Below the pieces are notes generated by a model. That model did no database searches. It saw only the letters and a list, made by a program, of their open reading frames with translations, and was not told the origin of the DNA. From NCBI RefSeq assembly GCF_900107455.1, contig NZ_FNQB01000002.1:744001-808000 (forward strand): a stretch of DNA of 64,000 nucleotides. The letters run 5' to 3'. Position 1 is the first letter of the stretch. Each line of letters begins with the position of its first letter. A program made the translations under genes and the position numbers. The DNA comes from Asanoa ishikariensis. Lineage in GTDB: Bacteria; Actinomycetota; Actinomycetes; Mycobacteriales; Micromonosporaceae. Of the stretch, positions 9,699 to 18,125 are shown in pieces.

Positions 9699-10925
9699 GT
9701 GCGTCCGCTCCTTTCACTCCTGTTCCGTTACCCGGACTTCCGCCGGCTCTTCGTCGCGGAGCTCGTGGTCTTCGGGTCCGACTGGTTCGTCATGGTGCCG
9801 TTGCTGGTGCTCCTGCCGGAGCTGACCGGCAGCGGCACCTGGGGCGCCTTCGTGCTGGCCGCCGACACCGGGATCACCGCGCTGGTGCTGCCGTACGCCG
9901 GGACGATCGCCGACCGGCTGGACCGCAAGAAGGTCATGGTCACCGCGAACCTGGCCTGCCTCGGCGTCCTGCTGCTCCTGCTGTTCGTGCGCAGCGCCGG
10001 CACCGCCTGGCTGGCCATCGCCGTGGTCGGCGGCGTGGCGGTGGCCAAGGGCTTCTACTCGCCGGCCGCGTCGGCGTCGCTGCCCAATGTGGTCCCACCC
10101 GAGCAGCTCGGCCTGGCCACCACGCTGGCAGGCTCGGCGTGGGGCACGATGGCGGTGGTCGGCGCCTCGCTCGGCGGCATCCTGACCGCGGTGTTCAGCC
10201 CGTACGCCTGCTTCTGGATCGCCGCCGCCGCTCTGGTCGGCGCCGCGCTGCTGGGCAGCCGGATCCGCGGGCCGCTGCAGGTGCCGCGGGACGCGGCCGA
10301 GCCGCCGGCGCGCGCGTTCGCGGCCATCGGCGAGGCGTTGCGCTACATCGGCGGACGGCCGACGGTGCGGGCGCTGGTCACGGTGAAGTCCGCGGTCGGC
10401 CTCGGCAACGGGGTGCTGACCGTGTTTCCGCTGCTGGCCGCCGTCTACGGGGTCGGCCCGATCGGTGCCGGCCTGCTCTTCGCCCTGCGCGGGCTCGGTG
10501 CGCTGGTCGGCCCGTTCGCGCTGCGGCCGCTGCTGACCCGGCGCGCGCTGCTGTTTCCGGGGCTGGCCCTGTCCATGTCGACCTACGGGCTCGCGTACCT
10601 GGGCGTCTCGGTCCTGACCTGGTTCCCGCTGGTGCTGGTGCTGGTGTTCCTGGCGCACTTCGCGGCCGGCAGCAACTGGACGATGTCCAACTACGCGCTC
10701 CAGACCGAGGTGCCGGACCGGCTGCGTGGCCGGGTGTTCGCGACCGACCTGATGCTGGCGACGCTCTCGATCTCGATCAGCCAGCTCGGCGTGGCGGCGG
10801 CGGTGGACACCCTCGACGCGCGGGTCATCCTGGCCGGCTGTGGCGCGGTGACGCTGCTGTACGCGGTCGGCTGGTGGCTGGCCACCCGACGGCTTTCGTT
10901 GACGAGCGCTCCTGCGGTATCGTAG
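9699..10925 (+). CDS. MFS transporter
   Basis: 408-aa integral membrane protein with about 12 hydrophobic segments and the major facilitator signature between TM2 and TM3 (GTIADRLDRKKVM). It starts with GTG; there is no ribosome binding site, but TAACGT ends 6 nt before the codon, so a leaderless transcript is likely. The family resembles the actinobacterial MFS_3-type putative drug exporters. It lies 35 nt after the RND pump on the same strand, so the two may form an export locus. The TAG stop lies inside the palindromic operator of the next gene pair. Substrate cannot be told from sequence. Confidence 0.85.
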   Translation: MRPLLSLLFRYPDFRRLFVAELVVFGSDWFVMVPLLVLLPELTGSGTWGAFVLAADTGITALVLPYAGTIADRLDRKKVMVTANLACLGVLLLLLFVRSAGTAWLAIAVVGGVAVAKGFYSPAASASLPNVVPPEQLGLATTLAGSAWGTMAVVGASLGGILTAVFSPYACFWIAAAALVGAALLGSRIRGPLQVPRDAAEPPARAFAAIGEALRYIGGRPTVRALVTVKSAVGLGNGVLTVFPLLAAVYGVGPIGAGLLFALRGLGALVGPFALRPLLTRRALLFPGLALSMSTYGLAYLGVSVLTWFPLVLVLVFLAHFAAGSNWTMSNYALQTEVPDRLRGRVFATDLMLATLSISISQLGVAAAVDTLDARVILAGCGAVTLLYAVGWWLATRRLSLTSAPAVS

Positions 10926-10942
10926 TGATATCACTCTGATAC
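10917..10942. promoter_or_regulatory. 26-bp palindromic operator before the SPFH/RHH pair
   Basis: A perfect 12-bp palindrome AGTGATATCACT (10924-10935) is flanked symmetrically by GTATC (10917-10921) and GATAC (10938-10942), giving 22 of 26 symmetric positions. TTGACG at 10899-10904 is a plausible -35 element, so the palindrome covers the likely -10/start region, and GGGAGG precedes the ATG at 10957. The dyad fits a tetrameric ribbon-helix-helix protein, and one is encoded downstream at 11810; autoregulation is inferred. Confidence 0.7.
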
Positions 10943-10956
10943 TAGGGAGGGCATCC

Positions 10957-11805
10957 ATGGAGAAACGTGCGTTCCGGCTGCCGGGTTTCCTCGCCCTGCT
11001 GCTGGTGGTCGTGCTGGCCGCGGTCGCGGTGGTGCTCGCTGTGGCGCTGCCCGGGCCGGCAACCGCCGCCGTGGCCGGCGTCCTGGGCCTTATCGTCGTG
11101 CTCGGCGCGACTGGGTTCGTCGTGGTCAACCCCAACGACGCGCAGGTCGTGCAGTTCTTCGGCCGCTACGTCGGCTCGATCCGGGAGGCCGGCTTCCACT
11201 GGACCTGGCCGCTGACCGCGCGGCGGCGGATCACCCTGCGGGTGCGCAACTTCGAGACGCAGAAGCTCAAGGTCTCCGACGCCGACGGCAACCCCGTGGA
11301 GATCGGCGCCGTGGTCGTGTGGCGGGTCGTCGACTCGGCCAACGCCGCGTTCGGCGTCGACGACTACGTGCGCTACGTGGCGGTGCAGGCCGAGGCCGCG
11401 GTGCGGCACATGGCCACCACCTATCCCTACGAGGCGCACGAGAGCGGTGCGACCAGCCTGCGCGACAGCGCGGTGGTCAGCGAGCAGCTCACCGCGGAGT
11501 TGGCGGACCGATTCACGCTGGCGGGCGTCGAGGTGCTCGAGTCGCGGGTGACCCACCTGGCGTACGCGCCGGAGATCGCCCAGGCCATGCTGGCGCGCCA
11601 GCAGGCGTCCGCCATCGTGGCCGCCCGCTACAAGATCGTGGAGGGTGCGGTCGGGATGGTCTCCAGCGCGTTGGAGAAGCTCAGCGAGCAGCACGTGGTC
11701 GAGCTCGACGAGGAACGCAAAGCGCAGATGGTGGCCAACCTGCTGGTGGTGCTCTGCGGCGACCGGGCCGCGACGCCGGTGGTCAACGCCGGCACGCTGT
11801 ACTGA
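10957..11805 (+). CDS. SPFH/Band 7 domain membrane protein
   Basis: 282-aa stomatin/flotillin-like protein. Two hydrophobic segments (about residues 8-30 and 36-56) anchor a Band 7 domain starting at [18 protein letters not shown]; the core has the family's [29 protein letters not shown] stretch split by TM-proximal strands, followed by the long Ala/Glu-rich coiled helix ([26 protein letters not shown]). Such proteins scaffold membrane microdomains or protease complexes. GGGAGG 6 nt before ATG sets the start. Four nucleotides separate it from the RHH gene, and both lie behind a 26-bp palindrome. The fixed SPFH-RHH pairing suggests the small protein regulates this gene. Confidence 0.88.
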   Translation: MEKRAFRLPGFLALLLVVVLAAVAVVLAVALPGPATAAVAGVLGLIVVLGATGFVVVNPNDAQVVQFFGRYVGSIREAGFHWTWPLTARRRITLRVRNFETQKLKVSDADGNPVEIGAVVVWRVVDSANAAFGVDDYVRYVAVQAEAAVRHMATTYPYEAHESGATSLRDSAVVSEQLTAELADRFTLAGVEVLESRVTHLAYAPEIAQAMLARQQASAIVAARYKIVEGAVGMVSSALEKLSEQHVVELDEERKAQMVANLLVVLCGDRAATPVVNAGTLY

Positions 11806-11809
11806 CGGC

Positions 11810-12007
11810 ATGGCCGAGCGCAAGAAGCTGCTGTTGCGGCTCGATCCACAGGTGTACGACGCGTTGGCTCGGTGGGCCGCGGACGACCTGCGCAGCGTCA
11901 ACGCCCAGATCGAGTACGCGTTGCGACAGGCGCTGCGCGCGGCCGGCCGGCCGATCCGGCCCGCGGCGGAGGCGGAGCCGGAATTCCGCTCTGTGGACGA
12001 TTCCTGA
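11810..12007 (+). CDS. Arc-type ribbon-helix-helix DNA-binding protein
   Basis: 65-aa protein [20 protein letters not shown]. The strand KKLLLRLDP followed by two helices ([32 protein letters not shown]) is the Arc/MetJ fold: strand residues would contact DNA as a dimer. The gene sits 4 nt after the SPFH stop and is almost certainly cotranscribed. Arc-family proteins bind as pairs of dimers to symmetric half-sites about 10 bp apart, which agrees with the 26-bp palindrome before the SPFH gene. No toxin partner is present, so a toxin-antitoxin reading is not supported. Confidence 0.85.
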   Translation: MAERKKLLLRLDPQVYDALARWAADDLRSVNAQIEYALRQALRAAGRPIRPAAEAEPEFRSVDDS

Positions 12008-12035
12008 CCCGCCGTTTGTCGTCGGTGGGTGGACC

Positions 12036-12041
12036 TAGAGT
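12036..12041 (+). promoter_or_regulatory. -10 box of leaderless thrB
   Basis: TAGAGT is followed by 7 nt and then the ATG of thrB, with no Shine-Dalgarno in between. This geometry is that of actinobacterial leaderless genes, where transcription starts at the A of the start codon. Confidence 0.55.
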
Positions 12042-12048
12042 GCGGGGC

Positions 12049-12999
12049 ATGGGTGTGACCTTCGTCGACGGTCCCGTGAAGGTGCGAGTGCCGGCGACCA
12101 GTGCCAATCTCGGTCCGGGTTTCGACGCGCTCGGCCTGGCGCTAGGCCTGCACGACGACGTGGCCGCATGGGTCACCGACGGCGGCTGGCACGTCGACGT
12201 GGCCGGTGAGGGTGCCGGCGAGCTACCGACCGGCGCCGACCATCTCGTTGCCCGCGCGATGGCGGCGACGTTCGAGCGGCTCGGTGGCCATCCGCCCGGC
12301 GTGGCGATCGAGTGCGTCAACCGCATCCCGCAGGCCCGCGGGCTGGGTTCGTCGTCGGCGGCGATCGTGGCGGGCGTCCAACTCGCCCGCGCACTCGTCA
12401 AGGACGGCACGACGATCCTCGACGACGCGGGCGCGCTGGCGCTGGCGGCGGAGTTGGAAGGCCATCCTGACAACGTCGCGCCCTGTCTGCTCGGCGGGTT
12501 CGTCATCGCCTGGTCCGACGAGACGTCCGGCGGGTTCCGCGCGGTGCGGCTGGCGCCCGACGAGCGGGTCCGGCCGACGGTGTTCATCCCGACCGACCGC
12601 GGGCTGACCGCCGAGGCGCGGGCGGCATTGCCGGCGTCGGTGCCGCACCACGACGCGGCTTACACCGCCGGGCGGGCGGCGCTGCTGGTGCACGCGTTGA
12701 CCGCGGCCCCAGACCTGCTCTTCGCGGCCACCGCCGACAAGCTCCATCAGGGCTATCGGGCGCCGGGCATGCCGGGGACGGCCGCGCTCGTTGATGAGCT
12801 GCGTGGTCGAGGCGTGGCCGCCGTGGTCAGTGGGGCTGGGCCGACGGTGTTGGCGCTGACCAGGCCGCCCGAAGACGGCGATTTGGGAATAGGTTGGCGC
12901 GTCATCGAGTTGGCGATAGACGTAGTCGGCGCCAGGATTGGTTCAGGTAGACTCGGACACGCCGAGCGGGCCCCTGTTGCCGCAGGTCGGAAGAGTTGA
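12049..12999 (+). CDS. thrB: Homoserine kinase
   Basis: GHMP-family kinase that phosphorylates homoserine for threonine synthase; 316 aa. The N-terminal VKVRVPATSANLGPGFDALGLAL strand-loop, the ATP-binding PQARGLGSSSAAIVAG motif (about residues 94-109) and the C-terminal VVSGAGPTVLAL motif are all present. An upstream in-frame extension to 11872 overlaps the RHH gene and is rejected: ATG 12049 gives the standard N-terminus and has TAGAGT 7 nt upstream (probable leaderless mRNA). thrB is about 5.7 kb from thrC, separated by transporters and the SPFH pair, whereas in mycobacteria they are adjacent. Confidence 0.95.
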   Translation: MGVTFVDGPVKVRVPATSANLGPGFDALGLALGLHDDVAAWVTDGGWHVDVAGEGAGELPTGADHLVARAMAATFERLGGHPPGVAIECVNRIPQARGLGSSSAAIVAGVQLARALVKDGTTILDDAGALALAAELEGHPDNVAPCLLGGFVIAWSDETSGGFRAVRLAPDERVRPTVFIPTDRGLTAEARAALPASVPHHDAAYTAGRAALLVHALTAAPDLLFAATADKLHQGYRAPGMPGTAALVDELRGRGVAAVVSGAGPTVLALTRPPEDGDLGIGWRVIELAIDVVGARIGSGRLGHAERAPVAAGRKS

Positions 13000-13006
13000 T
13001 TACGCT
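12977..13006 (+). promoter_or_regulatory. Candidate rho promoter
   Basis: TTGCCG (12977-12982), an 18-bp spacer and TACGCT (13001-13006) form a plausible vegetative promoter at the end of thrB. It would give a leader of roughly 225 nt before the TTG start of rho. A second candidate -10, TAGACT, lies at 12948-12953. The leader contains no gene; rho leaders are sites of autogenous control in other bacteria, which is only a possibility here. Confidence 0.4.
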
Positions 13007-13238
13007 CTAGACCTAGCACAGCCGCGAAGCGTGCGATCTGCGGGGCGGCGCATCCCCGAAGCTATCGACGGTCGATCCGTCAATTTCCTGCCTCGGCTTA
13101 CGCCGCACCACCTGAGCCCGCGATGAGTTGGCGTGCGAAACCCCGTGACGCGTCAAGCGAGGCGGGTGCACCGAGGCCGCCCGGCCACCTGATCTACCCA
13201 TACCTGGGCAGCCCCGGCCTATCGAGGGAAGGAATCCA

Positions 13239-15320
13239 TTGAGCGACACCACCGACGTGACGTCGGATGTCTCCAACGTCGCTGACGACGCCACGACCAC
13301 CGGCACCCGACGCCGGCGGGGCAGCGGTCTGTCCGCGATGCTCCTGCCGGAGCTGCAGAGCCTGGCCGCGTCCCTCGGCATTTCCGGCACCGCCCGGATG
13401 CGTAAGGGCGAGCTGATCACCGCGATCTCCGAGCGCCAGAACGGTGCCCCGGCCGGCAGCACGCCGCGACCGCGGGCCGAGTCCGAGGCCAAGGCGTCGG
13501 AGAAGGCGGCTCCGGCCGGTTCGGCACCCTCGGGCGCTCCGGCGGCTGGCTCCGCGTCCGCACCGGCTACGGCGGGTGTGGCCGCCGCACCGGCCTCCGC
13601 AGGCGCCGCTGTCGCGACCATCGAGGCGCCCGCCGCCACCGTGGCCGCCGAGGGCGGCCAGCGGTCCCGACGCACCCGCGCCACCGCGTCCGCGTCCGCC
13701 TCGACGTCCGCCCCGGCCGAGCCGAAGGTCGACGGCGAGGAGCGCGACGACCGTGACTCGCGGGGTGACCGTGACTCGCGGGACACCCGTGACCGCGGTG
13801 ACCGCCACGAGCGCACCGACGAGCGGTCCAGCCGCAACGACCGTGGCGGTGACCGCGGCAGCGACCGTGGCGACCGCGGCGAGCGCAATGACCGGAGCGA
13901 GCGCAACGACCGCGGCCAGCAGCGCGACGGTCGCCGGGGCGATGGCCACGGTGACGGCCGCCGCGACGCTGCGCGCGACGGCCAGCGTGACAACCAGCCC
14001 ACTGGCCAGCGCGACGGCGGTCGTGACCTCGACGGCGACGACGACGACGAGAGCGGCGGCCGGCGGAGCCGGCGCAGCCGGTTCCGTGACCGCCGGCGTG
14101 GCCGTGGTGAGCGTGCCGAGGGCGATGCTGGTCGCGAGACGACCCGCGAAGGCGGCCGCGAAGGCCGTGACCCGCAGGTCAGCGACGACGACGTGCTCGT
14201 GCCCGTCGCCGGCATCGTCGACGTGCTCGACAACTACGCGTTCGTCCGCACCACGGGCTACCTGTCCGGCCCCAACGACGTCTACGTCTCCATGTCCCAG
14301 GTCAAGAAATACGGCCTGCGGCGCGGCGACGCGGTCACCGGCGCTGTGCGCCAGGCCCGCGACGGCGAGCAGCGGCGCGACAAGTACAACCCGCTGGTCC
14401 GGCTCGACACGGTCAACGGCATGGACCCGGAGGAGGCCAAGCGCCGCCCCGAGTTCTACAAGCTGACGCCGCTCTACCCGCAGGAGCGCCTGCGGTTGGA
14501 GACCGAGCCGCACATCCTGACGACGCGGGTCATCGACCTGATCATGCCGCTCGGCAAGGGACAGCGCGCACTGATCGTGTCGCCCCCCAAGGCCGGCAAG
14601 ACGATGATCCAGCAGGCGGTCGCCAACGCGATCACCCGCAACCACCCTGAGGTGCACCTCATGGTCGTGCTCATCGACGAGCGCCCCGAAGAGGTCACCG
14701 ACATGCAGCGCTCGGTCAAGGGCGAGGTCATCTCGTCCACGTTCGACCGTCCGCCGCAAGACCACACCACGGTCGCCGAGCTCGCCATCGAGCGGGCCAA
14801 GCGGCTGGTCGAGCTCGGCCATGACGTGGTCGTGCTGCTCGACTCGATCACCCGCCTCGGCCGCGCCTACAACCTGGCGGCCCCGGCGAGCGGCCGGATC
14901 CTCTCCGGCGGCATCGACTCGACGGCGCTGTACCCGCCGAAGCGCTTCCTCGGCGCGGCCCGCAACATCGAGAACGGCGGGTCGCTGACCATCATCGCCA
15001 ACGCGCTGGTGGAGACCGGTTCCATGATGGACACGGTCATCTTCGAGGAGTTCAAGGGCACCGGCAACGCCGAGCTCAAGCTGGACCGGAAGATCGCCGA
15101 CAAGCGGGTGTTCCCCGCCATCGACATCCACCCGTCCAGCACGCGTAAGGAAGAGATCCTGCTCGCGCCGGAGGAGCTGGCGATCACGCACAAGCTCCGC
15201 AAGGTGCTGCACTCGCTCGAGTCGCAGGCCGCGCTGGATCTTCTGCTCGACCGGCTCAAGCAGAGCCGCACCAACATCGAGTTCCTGCGCCAGATCGCCA
15301 AGTCGACACCGGGAGAGTGA
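13239..15320 (+). CDS. rho: Transcription termination factor Rho
   Basis: Hexameric RNA helicase for factor-dependent termination; 693 aa, long because of the actinobacterial N-terminal insertion. Order: Rho_N helical domain (SAMLLPELQSLAASLGISGTARMRKGELITAI), an Ala/Pro then Arg/Asp/Gly-rich disordered insert at about residues 70-310, the cold-shock-type RNA-binding domain, then the ATPase core with Walker A PPKAGKTMI, Walker B VVVLLDSITRLGRAYN and the C-terminal LLDRLKQSRTNIEFL. The start is TTG at 13239 with GGGAAGGA 6 nt upstream. A strong hairpin follows at 15342. Confidence 0.96.
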   Translation: MSDTTDVTSDVSNVADDATTTGTRRRRGSGLSAMLLPELQSLAASLGISGTARMRKGELITAISERQNGAPAGSTPRPRAESEAKASEKAAPAGSAPSGAPAAGSASAPATAGVAAAPASAGAAVATIEAPAATVAAEGGQRSRRTRATASASASTSAPAEPKVDGEERDDRDSRGDRDSRDTRDRGDRHERTDERSSRNDRGGDRGSDRGDRGERNDRSERNDRGQQRDGRRGDGHGDGRRDAARDGQRDNQPTGQRDGGRDLDGDDDDESGGRRSRRSRFRDRRRGRGERAEGDAGRETTREGGREGRDPQVSDDDVLVPVAGIVDVLDNYAFVRTTGYLSGPNDVYVSMSQVKKYGLRRGDAVTGAVRQARDGEQRRDKYNPLVRLDTVNGMDPEEAKRRPEFYKLTPLYPQERLRLETEPHILTTRVIDLIMPLGKGQRALIVSPPKAGKTMIQQAVANAITRNHPEVHLMVVLIDERPEEVTDMQRSVKGEVISSTFDRPPQDHTTVAELAIERAKRLVELGHDVVVLLDSITRLGRAYNLAAPASGRILSGGIDSTALYPPKRFLGAARNIENGGSLTIIANALVETGSMMDTVIFEEFKGTGNAELKLDRKIADKRVFPAIDIHPSSTRKEEILLAPEELAITHKLRKVLHSLESQAALDLLLDRLKQSRTNIEFLRQIAKSTPGE

Positions 15321-15341
15321 CCCGGGTCGCGTCCGCGGCCT

Positions 15342-15384
15342 GAAACCGGCCCTACCTTCGCAGGTGGGGCCGGTTTCATGTTTT
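15342..15384 (+). terminator. Intrinsic terminator after rho
   Basis: A 15-bp stem GAAACCGGCCCTACC / GGTGGGGCCGGTTTC with one mismatch and a 6-nt loop, followed by ATGTTTT. It closes rho and insulates the nitric oxide synthase gene. Confidence 0.8.
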
Positions 15385-15555
15385 CCCAGCCCAATGGGTG
15401 TCTCGCGCACGGACCAACTGGTCGCACAAGGTGTCCGATCCAGGCATGACCCCAGGTGAAACTCTGCTCACACTGCGCACCGGGAGCTGCCCCCCGACTG
15501 CGGCGGCACCACCGTGCGCGTGTGCTGTGAATACGTCATCAATCTGGGAGGCGCG

Positions 15556-16935
15556 ATGACGACACCTGGGTACCGTGACGTGCCCCCGCAGTCCTGGGAT
15601 CCGAACGCCCCGGTCGACTTCGCGGAGGCCGAGGACTTCCTGCGGATGTGCTACGGCGACAACAGCAAGCTGGGGTCGGTGGAGCCCCGGCTCGCCGTCG
15701 TACGGGCCCAGATCGCGGCGACCGGCACCTACGTGCACACCCCGGACGAGCTCGCCTACGGCGCCCGGGTCGCGTGGCGCAACTCCAGCCGGTGCATCGG
15801 CCGCCTCTACTGGCGCAGCCTGGTGGTGCTCGACCGGCGCCGCGCGCGTACGCCCGAGGAGATCTTCGCGCTGATCGTCCGGCATCTGTGCATGGCCGGC
15901 GGCACCGCGGCGGCCAACCGCGAGCCGGGCGCCATCCGCCCGGTGATCTCGGTGTTCCCGCAGGCCCAGCCGGGGCGCCCGTACGCGCGGATCTGGAACG
16001 AACAGCTCATCCGCTACGCGGGCTACCGCGACGTCAACGGCGGCGTGACCGGCGACCCACGGGTGGTCCGCTTCACCGAGTCGATGCGCGACCTGGGCTG
16101 GCGCGGCAAGGGCGACGCGTTCGACGTGCTCCCGGTCGCGATCGAGACACCGGCACACGGGGTACGGCTCTTCGAGCTCCCCGAGCGCGCGGTGCTGGAG
16201 GTGCCGCTGGCCCACCCGGAGTTCGGCTGGTTCGCCGAGCTCGGCCTGCGCTGGCACGCGGTCCCGGCGATCTCCAACATGCGGCTGACCATCGGCGGCG
16301 TGCACTACCCACTGGCGCCGTTCAACGGCTGGTACATGGGCACCGAGATCGGCGCCCGCAACCTGGCCGACCCGGACCGCTACAACATGATCCCGGTGGT
16401 GGCCCGCCTGATGGGCCTCGACACGTCCAAACCAGGCACCCTCTGGCGCGACCGCGCCCTGGTCGAGCTCAACCGCGCGGTCCTCTGGTCGTTCGAACGC
16501 GCCGGCGTGAAGATCACCGACCACCACACCGAGTCGGACCGCTTCCTGGCCCACATCCGCAACGAGGCCAAAGCGGGCCGCGAGGTCCCGGCCGACTGGA
16601 GCTGGATCGTCCCACCGATGTCCGGCGGAGCGACCGGGGTGTTCCACCGCTACTACCACGAGGCCGACGAACGCCCGAACTTCTACCTCGACCCGGAAGC
16701 CCGCGCCCTGGGCGTCCACGGCCACCGCGCCCACACCGCGACCGAGGACCCCACCCCCCCGACCCAAACCCGCCGCGAGCCGGCAACCGCACCGCAGGCG
16801 CCGGCCACGGCCAGCCCGTCCCTGACCACCCCGACCCCACCGCGGCGCATCCCGACCCAGCCCGTCCCACCGGCGGCCCCAACCCGGGTAGCCCCGTCCC
16901 CAACCCTCCGCCCAGCCTGCCCGGTCCGGCACTAG
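15556..16935 (+). CDS. nos: Bacterial nitric oxide synthase, oxygenase domain, with Pro-rich tail
   Basis: Heme/tetrahydrobiopterin enzyme that oxidises L-arginine to citrulline and NO. The haem-ligating cysteine is Cys80 in AWRNSSRCIGRLYW, the substrate-binding glutamate is in FNGWYMGTEIGARNLAD, and the pterin/dimer region SWIVPPMSGGATGVFHRYYHE is intact. There is no reductase domain, as in other bacterial NOS, which borrow cellular reductases. ATG 15556 is preceded by GGGAGG. The catalytic part ends near residue 390; about 65 more residues are Pro/Thr/Ala-rich and look disordered, longer than the roughly 360-residue Bacillus enzymes. No thaxtomin or other nitration cluster is next to it; it stands alone between rho and a nucleic-acid repair gene. 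Confidence 0.93.
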   Translation: MTTPGYRDVPPQSWDPNAPVDFAEAEDFLRMCYGDNSKLGSVEPRLAVVRAQIAATGTYVHTPDELAYGARVAWRNSSRCIGRLYWRSLVVLDRRRARTPEEIFALIVRHLCMAGGTAAANREPGAIRPVISVFPQAQPGRPYARIWNEQLIRYAGYRDVNGGVTGDPRVVRFTESMRDLGWRGKGDAFDVLPVAIETPAHGVRLFELPERAVLEVPLAHPEFGWFAELGLRWHAVPAISNMRLTIGGVHYPLAPFNGWYMGTEIGARNLADPDRYNMIPVVARLMGLDTSKPGTLWRDRALVELNRAVLWSFERAGVKITDHHTESDRFLAHIRNEAKAGREVPADWSWIVPPMSGGATGVFHRYYHEADERPNFYLDPEARALGVHGHRAHTATEDPTPPTQTRREPATAPQAPATASPSLTTPTPPRRIPTQPVPPAAPTRVAPSPTLRPACPVRH

Positions 16936-17014
16936 CGGACGCCCGGCCCTTGCTTCGCATTGAGGGCGCCCGGCCGCGGGCCTGGCGAGCGGAGCGGTCC
17001 CTCGCGGGAGGAAC

Positions 17015-17034
17015 GGTCCGCACCACCGCGGACC
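17015..17034. terminator. Possible bidirectional terminator hairpin
   Basis: GGTCCGC-accacc-GCGGACC forms a 7-bp perfect stem in the 120-bp gap between the convergent NOS and polynucleotide kinase genes. There is no T-tract, so the assignment rests on position and symmetry. Confidence 0.35.
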
Positions 17035-17057
17035 CGAGTAAGAACGACCTTGATCGG

Positions 17058-17966
17058 CTAGAAATCGCCTTCGGCGACCTGGAAGACCGTGAGCCCCAGG
17101 TCTCGCCACATCTTCACTACGTGTTGGCGGTCGTCGAAGACGCCGACGACGCGGTAGTCGGCCGCGATCTCGCTCTGGAAGATGTCGCGTTTGACGACCG
17201 CGTCGCGGCGGGTGTCGCCGTAGGCGCGCATGTGCAGGGCCAGATAAGGCACCGCGACGTGGGCGGCGAGCCAGCGCTCGGTGTCGGCGCGGGCGCTTTC
17301 CTCGCGGCCCGTGCAGTAGATGACTCCGTAGCCCGCCGCGTGCATGGCGCGGACGGCCGCGATCACCGCGTGGTGGGGCTCGTCCTCGGCGACCAGGTGC
17401 AGGTCCAGGTGGTGGCGGTCGCCGAGCAGGGCGACCGTGCCGTCGATGTCGACCAGGACGATCTCGGGGGCGTCCGCGGGCGGCTCGTAGCGGTCGGTCG
17501 GCGGCGCGGCGGCCACCGTCGGCACCGGCAGGGGCAGGGTGCGGCCCGCCAGGTAGCGCTGGTGCATCGACCGGATCGCCGCCTCGCCGACCTGCTCGTC
17601 CTTGGGGCGGGTGGCGTCGCGGCGGACGCATTCGTCGACCGGCACATCAGTGAAGTCCCGGACCTCGAAGGTGGCGCCGTGCCGGGCCGCCAGTCCGGCC
17701 CAGTCGCGGGCGAGCCGGGGGATCAGGTTGGTGTCGTCGACGCAGACATCGACGCCGGCCTGGAGGAGGCTGTCGACCAGGGTGAACGAGGCGACCGAGA
17801 CCTGGCGCTCGGTGCGGTCGGTCAGCAGTGGCTCGCCGTGCAGCATCCGGCGCAGGTCGTCGCGGTTGACCCGGACCACCCAGGGCTGGAGGCTCCGGGC
17901 GAAGGTGGTCTTGCCGGACGCGGGCAGGCCGCGGGTGATGATCAACCTGGGCGCTCGGTGCGGCAT
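17058..17966 (-). CDS. T4-type polynucleotide kinase 5'-kinase/3'-phosphatase
   Basis: 302-aa two-domain enzyme. Residues about 5-160 are a P-loop kinase (LIITRGLPASGKTTFARSL, then the RVNRDDLRRML and DDTNLIPR segments of the Pnk family); residues about 180-300 are a HAD phosphatase with the nucleophile motif IVLVDIDGTVAL, the YCTGREE motif and the C-terminal VFDDRQHVVKMWRDLG. This is the domain order of T4 PseT: phosphorylation of 5'-OH and removal of 3'-phosphate from RNA or DNA ends. ATG at 17978 is an alternative, adding four residues; neither has a good ribosome binding site. No RNA ligase gene is adjacent. It is divergent from rpmE. Confidence 0.85.
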   Translation of the reverse strand: MPHRAPRLIITRGLPASGKTTFARSLQPWVVRVNRDDLRRMLHGEPLLTDRTERQVSVASFTLVDSLLQAGVDVCVDDTNLIPRLARDWAGLAARHGATFEVRDFTDVPVDECVRRDATRPKDEQVGEAAIRSMHQRYLAGRTLPLPVPTVAAAPPTDRYEPPADAPEIVLVDIDGTVALLGDRHHLDLHLVAEDEPHHAVIAAVRAMHAAGYGVIYCTGREESARADTERWLAAHVAVPYLALHMRAYGDTRRDAVVKRDIFQSEIAADYRVVGVFDDRQHVVKMWRDLGLTVFQVAEGDF

Positions 17967-18032
17967 GGTGTCAATCATGGCCCACGGGAATGCGCACCTT
18001 GGGGGCCGCGTTACACCGGTCGGACCAGTGCA

Positions 18033-18041
18033 TGGCAGACT
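18033..18041 (+). promoter_or_regulatory. Extended -10 promoter (TGGCAGACT) of rpmE
   Basis: TG-G-CAGACT is an extended -10 element 85 nt before rpmE, with TTACAC at 18011-18016 as a weak -35. The same TGGCAGACTG word appears before sua5 (24759) and the dehydrogenase at 62921. Confidence 0.5.
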
Positions 18042-18125
18042 GGTCAATCGGCCAAGGTTCCGGTTCACGTCCATGAAAGCTCAGCGACGGGCGACCCGGC
18101 GACCATCGATTGAAAGGACCGAGGC

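Noticed and set aside
11810-12007. Antitoxin of a toxin-antitoxin pair
   Set aside because: The partner is an SPFH membrane protein, not a toxin, and downstream is thrB.
13194-15410. 738-aa open frame on the minus strand opposite rho
   Set aside because: Mirror of rho; its Val/Ala-rich stretch is the complement of the Arg/Asp/Gly insert.
15648-18113. 821-aa plus-strand frame across NOS and the kinase-phosphatase
   Set aside because: Runs through two supported genes in wrong frames; Arg/Pro-rich without motifs.
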